NCBI GenBank assembly: GCA_036172665.1
Contig: CM069871.1
Location: forward strand, 56,914,713 to 56,978,712
Source: Prosopocoilus inquinatus
Lineage: Eukaryota > Arthropoda > Insecta > Coleoptera > Lucanidae
Reading direction: 5' to 3'
DNA length: 64,000 nt
This document shows, one piece after another, positions 23,821 through 31,600 of the stretch (the stretch's first letter is position 1; each line of letters opens with the position of its first letter). Both the position numbers and the translations under genes were made by a program. The notes beneath the pieces were generated by a model. It had not been told where the DNA came from, did not search any database, and saw only the letters and a list, made by a program, of their open reading frames with translations.

Positions 23821-24240
23821 TTATTTTAATTTGGCTATTGTATGTATAGAATATTTGTGTTTCCGGTAACTGTTTTTGCTTTGTTTCGTCGAAATTCGAT
23901 TTTCATCAATCGCAGTTACCCTACGCCTAATAACCTTGACAGGCCTTAACGATTTCACGTTTCGTTTATAGAGTAGTCTATAAAGTTGTTCGTGCGAAAC
24001 AACTTTGAAAGGTCTAACAAGATCAGTAGCGCCTATAGAAGGGACATCATCGGAAATGGCGATCAATTGCGGCAACATATTCAAGAAGCATCGGATATTT
24101 AAATGTATCAGAGTTTCATCGCGGACGTTAAAATTGTTTCCAGAATGAATTTTGATAAATGCGAGGTTAATAAAATGTGCTTTTCTGAAAAGAAATAATA
24201 TGTGTAGGTTTAGAAAGCTTTTAGGCAATGTTTTTCTGTA
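23821..24240 (-). CDS. candidate host terminal exon, function unknown
   Basis: The minus strand has a 135-codon open frame with a protein-like composition (SDDVPSIGATDLVRPFKV, HEQLYRLLYKRNVKSLRPVK) and basic pairs or triplets (KR, RRR) that could be processing sites of a secreted precursor. It has no ATG; a pyrimidine-rich stretch ending in CAG lies immediately upstream (about 24239-24262), which would fit a 3' splice site. The stop is directly followed by AATAAA. I recognise no family. It may instead be a relic of a repetitive gene. Confidence 0.35.
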   Translation of the reverse strand, partial: YRKTLPKSFLNLHILFLFRKAHFINLAFIKIHSGNNFNVRDETLIHLNIRCFLNMLPQLIAISDDVPSIGATDLVRPFKVVSHEQLYRLLYKRNVKSLRPVKVIRRRVTAIDENRISTKQSKNSYRKHKYSIHTIAKLK

Positions 24241-24358
24241 GTAAGAAGATAAATCATAATAAAAGGCAAATCGAAAAGAGTAATTTGGAGAATGGATTAT
24301 TTGCCATATATTCTTAAGATTCTATGCGAATTTGTTTACTTTGAACCTTGTTCGGTTG

Positions 24359-25186
24359 CAGGGCCCCCATAACCGTGTGTACAAAGCGTGCAATGCACGC
24401 GGGCGCCATGTTCAAAGGGCGGCAATCACCCTCTTGGCCACTGGATATGTTCTGTCACTTTTTTCGACAAAAAAATTAATAGGAAACAGTTTCTTGTCTG
24501 ATAAAAATTCGAAAAAACTATCCACAAGACAGAACTGTCTCGAGGAAGCCGTCAACCTCGCGTCGACTAAAATACAACAGTTAATTCCGGCAATTAAAAT
24601 TAGAAAAGTTTAAGTTTTGTAATTTTCGTGTGCCAAATTTTTCATAAAAAAGATTTGATGTACGCAATAATTTTATTAAGTAAAAAAATAAATTACGTAA
24701 GCTGTTACGGTTTGGTAAAAAAAAAACAAATTACATTTTACCTAGTTCCTTTTGTATTTGTGATTTAGTTTCATTTTTCTAATATTAATAGCAAGCGGGC
24801 TTCGCTCAGTTGTTGCATTCTGGGAGGGAGAGGGGGGAGGGCGTCTAAAGAGAGGCCTCCTTAGTCACATAAGAGAAAAGCTGGGGCCGATCGTCTTTGA
24901 GGGGTCGCGGCAATTAGACTTAAACTTGAGAAATGTGAAGGAAAATGTTTAAAAATTAAGGAAGATATTTTTTAAAACAGTAAAGGAAATTGTTTAAAAA
25001 AAGAAAAATTAAAAAAAATTTCCGTTTCAATTTTTTAAAAAATTTTCTGACTTCCATTTTTTTGTTTCTTATTTTTTTTAAAGTAATTTTGACAATTGAC
25101 CTTTTTTGTATGCCTCAATTTATCTGTCAGAGGGTGCCAAAAAATGGACTGGCACACGGGCGGCTTTTGGCCTCGCGGGGGCCCTG
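24359..25186. mobile_element. hAT-like non-autonomous element, 828 bp
   Basis: Both ends begin CAGGGCCCCC when read inwards. An exact 8-bp duplication TTCGGTTG flanks the element (24351-24358 and 25187-25194). The CAG start and 8-bp duplication are the hAT signature. The interior has G-rich and A/T-homopolymer runs but no transposase. Confidence 0.85.
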
Positions 25187-25225
25187 TTCGGTTGAATGTG
25201 AGTGTAAACTTCCTTGGTACAAATA

Positions 25226-25357
25226 AGATCCGGTTTTACATTCGGGGCTCAACTTTGAGCTGAGGCTTAAACCCTTAGCAACGATTATTTCAACAATTGT
25301 TGCGAAGACGTTAAGCTTCGGCTCAAAGTTAAACCGTCATTGTAAAACTCGGCCTTA
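25226..25357. repeat. MITE-like inverted repeat
   Basis: The left part (gatccggttttacattcggg, ctcaactttgagctgaggct) and the reverse complement of the right part (ggccgagttttacaatgacg, aactttgagccgaagctta) are imperfect inverted copies covering nearly all of the segment. TAA before and TTA after are consistent with a decayed Harbinger-type insertion. Confidence 0.6.
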
Positions 25358-25363
25358 GTCTGA

Positions 25364-25660
25364 AACATAATGTCTAAGGTTCCGTAATACATAACAATAT
25401 TTCGATAATCTCGAACAAACAAACTCAATATGGACATTAAACTTAAGGAAAGCGTCTATGTATAAACCCAAAAATTTTACGCTGTCGAACACTGGAAATG
25501 ATATAGCAATAAATTTGATTAAAATATTAGAACACAGCAGACCATTTTTAAATTGCAGTGCTACAGTTTTATTAAAATTAATTAAAAGATGATTCATTTA
25601 GAACCAATTGGTCATGGCGTTAATGGCAAAGGAGGCAAGTTCAGCACATAAGGACTCATC
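25364..25660 (-). pseudogene. jockey/CR1-like LINE RT fragment
   Basis: The minus strand gives ELASFAINAMTNWF and then HLLINFNKTVALQF and VKFLGLYIDAFLKFNVHIE, the region just after the YADD box of LINE reverse transcriptases, continued by RLSKYCYVLRNLR. Both ends are truncated and one stop interrupts the frame. It lies just left of the errantivirus insertion. Confidence 0.75.
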
Positions 25661-25760
25661 ACGAATCATCGAGTCTAAGCTGTGAGGCTAAAACTCAGTA
25701 AGCAAGAAGACTTGGGTGAACAGAAAGCTAAAGAAAAAATGAAAATCGAATGTATACTTC

Positions 25761-26141
25761 TGTCACGAAGGGTGCTTTTGTTAATTTAAACACTCTGTAT
25801 ATACATGTTAAATATTGCGGTACGGTGGGGGACACTTTGCTGGGTCGCCAATATCGGAATGAGCGCTCGATCGCGGCTTCGATCGGAGCGGGGGACTATT
25901 CGCTGGGCAAGGGCGACTCAGGAACGTGGGTCTTCCGGAGATTGGGTTGGTTGTGCCAAATAAACGTGATACTCAGTGAGTGGGCTTTTCCTGGACCCCT
26001 TTACCCTCATACCAGCTTCAGGCGACCCCAAGAAGGCCGGTAAGTCGATCCAATTTTTAAACGGCAAAACGGTTCCTTTACCACTGAGCTACCCCCTCAT
26101 TTTTCTGATAGCATCGCCGCTACCCCGGAGCGAGCGTGACA
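25761..26141 (+). repeat. 5' LTR of the errantivirus
   Basis: Starts TGTCACG and ends CGTGACA, a perfect 7-bp terminal inverted repeat. A TATA-like stretch (tgtatatacatg) is near 25796, and AATAAA is at 25959-25964. GC-richness rises sharply in the middle. An open frame of about 70 codons runs through the LTR but occurs because of composition. The minus strand at 26041-26091 has tRNA-like A-box and B-box motifs. Confidence 0.97.
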
Positions 26142-26145
26142 GTGG

Positions 26146-26155
26146 TGGAGGCGCC
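26146..26155 (+). other. candidate primer binding site
   Basis: TGGAGGCGCC begins 5 nt after the LTR end. TGG is the complement of the tRNA CCA tail. The rest resembles, from memory, the 3' end of insect tRNA-Thr (one G/A difference from the sequence I recall). The tRNA identity is tentative; another TGG begins 3 nt earlier. Confidence 0.45.
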
Positions 26156-26825
26156 TCTTTGCGCGATAATTTGAGTAGAAGTAACGTTTAACATTAATTG
26201 GGTCGGGACACGTAGTCAACTCGTTAGGGTGCGGTCACTTGAAATACCTCGTGTGTTTTAAGCAAAAGCGGTCACAGTTTATGATATAATTTTTTAAATA
26301 CAATTAGAGAATCCAGCCCGCTAATTATAAATACCTTTCCTTTTTCTTATCTAAATAATGCGTTGATCAAAAAACTGCCACTTTGTCATTTATAAGAGCT
26401 ATAGGTCGTTCAAACCAACAACGCAACGGTATGAATTGATAACCAAATATTAATTTTTAAATAAATACGGTGGCCAATATTAACAAAAATTATTAAATAA
26501 AAAGGAATACGTGTGCGGTAATTATTTAATTGCACGTACCGCGGAAGTTCACTGAACAGGTGTATTGTGACACGTTGCTGTGTCAGACGATTTTAAATAG
26601 GTAACAATTAAAATCGTATACGATAAAAATGTGCAAATGTAAGGCACTATAGTAAGGTGCTTATTGCGGTCTATAAAAAGCCTAATAATAAAAAGGGCCC
26701 AAAGAGACAAAATAAATATTAGCGTACACAAATATGCTTCTAATAAACATAATATTTAATTATCGGAACATTAATTAAGGCGGACGGAATAATCTCGGGT
26801 AAATTTAATAACGTTTGATACATAA
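26156..26825 (+). other. 5' leader of the errantivirus
   Basis: About 670 bp of AT-rich, non-coding sequence between the primer binding site and gag. It would hold the packaging signal and a splice donor for env RNA, neither of which I can identify. Confidence 0.6.
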
Positions 26826-28610
26826 ATGGCTGAAGGACCCAGAACAAGGCTAAGGAGCAAAGATGACGAAAAAGTCGAGAATTTAATAAAGGAAAAAATG
26901 AAGCCAGAAATTCACGTAACATTAGATAAACACGCTTTTTTCCCGCTAGCGAGGAGCACATTGACACCACGATCGCCGCCAGCAGGTCGAAAAAATTTAC
27001 AAATAACATTAGGCAGCGAAGAAGACTTAACAATTTTGGAAGATAAAAATGACAAAACAGAGACACTAGAACAAACACCCGCGATTACCACGCCTAACAG
27101 AGGTCAGCAGACTCAAGTCAGTCCGAACCCACACCAATTTCGGACATTGAAACAAGTCTTACATCAAGAAAACCAGCGGCAAATTCTAAATCCCGGTCCA
27201 ATACCCGATCCCCCCACTTGGCCAGAACGACTGAGCACAGAGACAACAATTAAACCGAAATCCTTAGCGGAATCGATAATGGAACAAAGAGAAAAAATAC
27301 TGGAAACGCGCGTTGCGCCATCAGCAGATGATACGTTCTTACGAAAAGGAGCAATTCCGAAACAAAATAATATCGTACAGAGGAAACAATTGGAACCTAA
27401 TAACGGAAAATTGAAGCAAAACCCGGAAATCCACGAATTTAATTCGAAGGAACCTAATTGGACGAGTAGAAATAAATCAATTAGTATGTTTTATAACACA
27501 CGTAAATCAGTGGCGCCAAAATTTTCGAAACCACCAGCTTTTAATCCGCAGGAAGATGATCCTATGACTTTCTTGAAAAAATATAAAGTTGTAGCCAAAA
27601 TGAACGGTTGGGACGAATTGGAACAGCTGGGATATTTGGAAAATTCTTTGGAAGGTAGTGCACTTTCCTGGTTTGAAAATTTGATAAGAAATAATCCAGA
27701 GGCCGATTGGGATTGGACAATAAAAAAGTTCAAAGATAAATTTTTAGGTCCCAATTTCGAATTTAAATTGCAAGAAAAATTAATTATTCGGAAACAACGA
27801 ACAAACGAAAGCTTAACGGACTTTTTTTATTCATTTATAGAAATCTGTAACGATTATAATCCGAAAATGCCCGAAAGAGAAATTCTACAACGCTTGATGG
27901 CGGGATTATTACCCTACTATAGACATATGGTATGCATAAAGTGTCCAACAAGTTTAAAAGATTTAGAACATTTTATGGACACCATAGAAGAGACAGAAAA
28001 GGAAGGGAAGACAATTCTGCATAAGGACGTGGGGAAAAATCCCGAAGAAGAGAACCACGGCTATGACCTACGAAGATCGGACATAAGACAAGATCAGTCG
28101 GAAACAATGGGCATAATAAATAAATTAATCGACAAATTGACTGTTGACCGAAAAGAAGACGCCTTTAGAGATCGGAAGGGGGATTCTGTTTACTACAATG
28201 CCAGAAGAAAACTCGAGCATAAAAAATTTGGAGAGGATGACAAAAGGAATAATTTTCATTTGACAGGAATCAAAAACCAAAAGCATTATCAACGAACTTC
28301 AAACATCTTTAATTGCCAAATTTGTGGTTACGCTGGTCATATGGCCAGAAATTGTAGAAAATTGACTCCAAGAAGAGGGTATAACAATGACAACAATAAA
28401 GAAGCGAGATCAGTGAACGTCCCGACATGTCAATGGTGTAATACAAGAGGACACACAGCGTCAACATGTAGAAAATTAATAGCAGGAAGGCAAATTCCCA
28501 ATAATCCACTGAACAGAGAGGGGCAATGTGTAATTAAGAAAGGATACGATTATGGCAGAAAGATGAATAATAATTTAAATGGTACAGGACAGAGCACGAA
28601 AAGGCCCTGA
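26826..28610 (+). CDS. gag: Gag polyprotein
   Basis: The structural protein that forms the particle shell and binds genomic RNA. It has 594 codons; the ATG is in a good context (A at -3). Residues 1-230 are polar and low in recognisable motifs. Residues about 235-390 match the Gypsy capsid-like gag domain (SALSWFENLIRN, WTIKKFKDKFLG, LTDFFYSFIEICNDY, LQRLMAGLLPYYR). Two CX2CX4HX4C zinc knuckles follow: C497-C500-H505-C510 and C535-C538-H543-C548, the nucleocapsid. The stop codon TGA (28608-28610) lies inside the frameshift pseudoknot, and pol overlaps the last 37 nt. Errantivirus Gags often lack zinc knuckles, so two clear ones are worth noting. Confidence 0.95.
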   Translation: MAEGPRTRLRSKDDEKVENLIKEKMKPEIHVTLDKHAFFPLARSTLTPRSPPAGRKNLQITLGSEEDLTILEDKNDKTETLEQTPAITTPNRGQQTQVSPNPHQFRTLKQVLHQENQRQILNPGPIPDPPTWPERLSTETTIKPKSLAESIMEQREKILETRVAPSADDTFLRKGAIPKQNNIVQRKQLEPNNGKLKQNPEIHEFNSKEPNWTSRNKSISMFYNTRKSVAPKFSKPPAFNPQEDDPMTFLKKYKVVAKMNGWDELEQLGYLENSLEGSALSWFENLIRNNPEADWDWTIKKFKDKFLGPNFEFKLQEKLIIRKQRTNESLTDFFYSFIEICNDYNPKMPEREILQRLMAGLLPYYRHMVCIKCPTSLKDLEHFMDTIEETEKEGKTILHKDVGKNPEEENHGYDLRRSDIRQDQSETMGIINKLIDKLTVDRKEDAFRDRKGDSVYYNARRKLEHKKFGEDDKRNNFHLTGIKNQKHYQRTSNIFNCQICGYAGHMARNCRKLTPRRGYNNDNNKEARSVNVPTCQWCNTRGHTASTCRKLIAGRQIPNNPLNREGQCVIKKGYDYGRKMNNNLNGTGQSTKRP

Positions 28611-28643
28611 ACTCTGTCCGGAATTATTTCCAAAAAGGGGCCT
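28574..28643 (+). promoter_or_regulatory. -1 ribosomal frameshift signal with predicted pseudoknot
   Basis: Slippery heptamer T TTA AAT at 28574-28580 is in the gag frame (codons 584-585). A 6-nt spacer leads to a perfect 8-bp stem, GGACAGAG (28587-28594) with CTCTGTCC (28612-28619). Loop bases AGGCCC (28602-28607) can pair with GGGCCT (28638-28643), giving an H-type pseudoknot. The pol frame has a stop (TAA, 28571-28573) immediately before the heptamer and is open from 28574, so Gag-Pol fusion can occur only at or just after the slip site. This makes the heptamer functionally convincing. Confidence 0.9.
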
Positions 28644-31600
28644 CAAGTGATAGTGGTTCGTGTAGTGAAACAAGGAAAAATAATAATATTAAGTGTAATT
28701 TAATAACAATTCCAACAAATGACGCCAATATATTGACAACAACAGGTAGTCTTAATGGAAGAGATGTTAATATTATTGTGGACACGGGAGCAGCATTTAA
28801 CGTTATTACTAGACGTTTTGCAACCGATATATTACCATTGGAAAATTCGCCCGTTCTGAATACGATTAATAATAAAAAAGTTGTCCCTTTAGGAATGTCA
28901 AAAGTAACGGTTTCACTGAGGGGCAAAATTTTTTTGCTACAGGCACTAGTTGTGGAGAACCTGACAGCACCACTGATTTTAGGATGCCCTTTTCTTAAGG
29001 ATTATGATGCCGAAATAAATTTTTCTTCCAAGGAAATTAAGTTGAATAACCTAGAAACGAGCGTTGAAACTAATTTAGAAATACGGCAACAAAATATTGA
29101 TAGTATTAAAAGTCAAAATTCCCGAAGATTAGGACAGGGTTGGCTAAAAATACCTAAATGGACAAGTCAAAGGGTCTCGTATGAGAATTTTAAAAATCAG
29201 GACACAACGAAATTTTCCACTGAAATCAAGTACGTGAAGACAGATTTATTTAATTTACCAAAGTCATTTAGTTTAGCTCATTGCGTATCAGCCGATCTAA
29301 GAATGTCTAAAGGTATTGCTAAGTTATTTAAAGCTAAATTTGATAACATCGAGCAACTTAAAAACCAGAATCCAAATGTGGGAAATGTGGTTTACTTAAA
29401 ATTAAAAGAGAGATTTGTTTTTTACTTAATAACAAAAAGACATTCGCAGGATAAACCAACTTTACAAAATATTTTTAATTCCCTCTTATCGTTAAAACAG
29501 CTGATGGTACAGAATAAACTCGAAAATTTAGGGATGCCAAAAATAGCTTGCGGAATGGATAAGCAAAAATGGAAAACTATAGAAAAAATGATACGATACA
29601 TCTTTCAGGGAACAGACATTAACATCAACATATGTGAACTGCCAGAACAAGATTATCAAAAATCAGCAACTACAGCTCATAAAAATAAAACAGCAGTGTC
29701 TTGGAACGAACTACCAGGAGAGGATATCGTAGATGAAATTGTACAAGATCAAATAATTAAAGTCAATATAGCGGAAGATGCAATGATTGAAGGAGGAGAA
29801 TCTAGAAGCTGTCAAATTAAATTTTCAGATAATGCAAACTTTGAAAAACCATTACTGTTTTGTACGTTTCATGCAAGAGGACAATTTCTTCATAAAAATA
29901 AATTGGAGATAGCAGATGATTTTCGAGATTTTGGAAATAATAAAATTAACATCTCTAATTATGATAAAAACAGGAAACTAATCAAGAAGGATACGGCATT
30001 GGGCTACATTGTGGTGGATAACAAAAATGAAATTGGAAAATTATTAGCAGAACAAAATAAGCTTTTAAATTTAAATGTAGTGATGGAAGAAAAGTCGTCA
30101 AAAGTTTATAACATAAACAATCATCTGCAAGACGAAGAAAAGAAGAAATTAGAAAATTTATTACAGAAAAATTCAGACATTATGGCATGGACAAACCTAC
30201 TTCTCGGAAAAACAGATCGGGCAGAACACACGATCGATATTGGACAAAACAGCCCCGTCAAATCACGACCATACAGGGTAAGTATGAAGGAGCGGGATAT
30301 CATTAAACAACAAATAGAAGAGATGTTGGAAGCCGGGATTATACGTCCTTCAGACAGCGAATTCGCTTCGCCCGTCGTGTTAGTAAAAAAACCGGATGGT
30401 ACATTTAGATTCTGTGTTGATTACCGGAAACTGAATGCCATCACCACGAAGTCATCGTACCCCCTACCGCTGATAGATGATATACTAAATTTTTTAGGAG
30501 GAAATAAATATTTTTCGACACTAGACTTAAACAGCGGTTATTGGCAATGTCCAGTTAAAGAAGAAGATCGGCATAAAACGGCATTTACAACAAACGATGG
30601 GCTGTATGAGTTTAACCGCTTGAGCTTCGGACTGTGTAATGCACCAAGTACCTTCCAAAGGCTGACTGACTCAATATTTAAGGACTTAAAATGGAAGGAA
30701 GTGGCAATCTATTTAGACGATATCATCGTGGTAAGCAATACCATGGAGGAACACTTAGAACGTTTACAAAGAGTCTTCAATTGCATAAAAGGAGCAGGTC
30801 TTACTTTAAAACCTTCAAAGTGCTATTTTGGAATGCAGGAACTTAGAGTGTTAGGATTCAAGATTTCAACTAAAGGTATATTACCAGACGAGACAAAGAT
30901 CCAAGCAGTAAGAAATTTCCCTACACCAAGAAAAATAAAAGAAGTTCAAAGTTTCTTAGGATTATGTAATTTTTTCAGACGGTTTATTAAAAATTTTTCA
31001 ATTATCGCCGGCCCGTTGTATAACATTATTGGGGCAAATTCAAAATTTGAATGGGGTCAAAACCAGAAAAAAGCTTTCGAAGCTCTAAAAGAAAAACTAA
31101 CCAGTGCTCCCATCTTAGGACATTACAATCCTACGGCAGAAACCGAGCTACGAGTAGATGCGAGTGGAAACGGAATCGGAGCAGTTTTATTGCAAAAAGA
31201 CGTGGTGTCACAAAAACTTCACCCTATTTCGTATATCTCAAGAACTCTTACCAAATACGAAAAAAGCTACCCCATAACAGAATTAGAATGCCTAGCGGCA
31301 GTATGGTCGGTGGAATACTTTAGATCTTACTTGTGGGGATTGGACAGCTTTAACATAATTACAGATCACCACGCGTTGTGTTGGCTACAGACGTTAAAAA
31401 CTCCCGGAGGTCGTCTACTGCGCTGGTCGTTGAAACTGATGGAATATTCATACAAAGTTTTCCATAAAAAAGGAACATCAAACAAGGATGCAGATGCACT
31501 CTCGAGGTACCCTTGTACTCTAGGAACCACAGAAGATGAGAAGGAAGCACAAAATGTTCCAACATTCATTGCAAGTGCAACAGATTTGGAAAAGTGGCAA

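Noticed and set aside
25750..26191. Open frames in the LTR (about 70-97 codons, present in both LTRs)
   Set aside because: They follow GC-rich LTR sequence, start at non-ATG or arbitrary codons and match no protein; duplication merely reflects the two LTRs.
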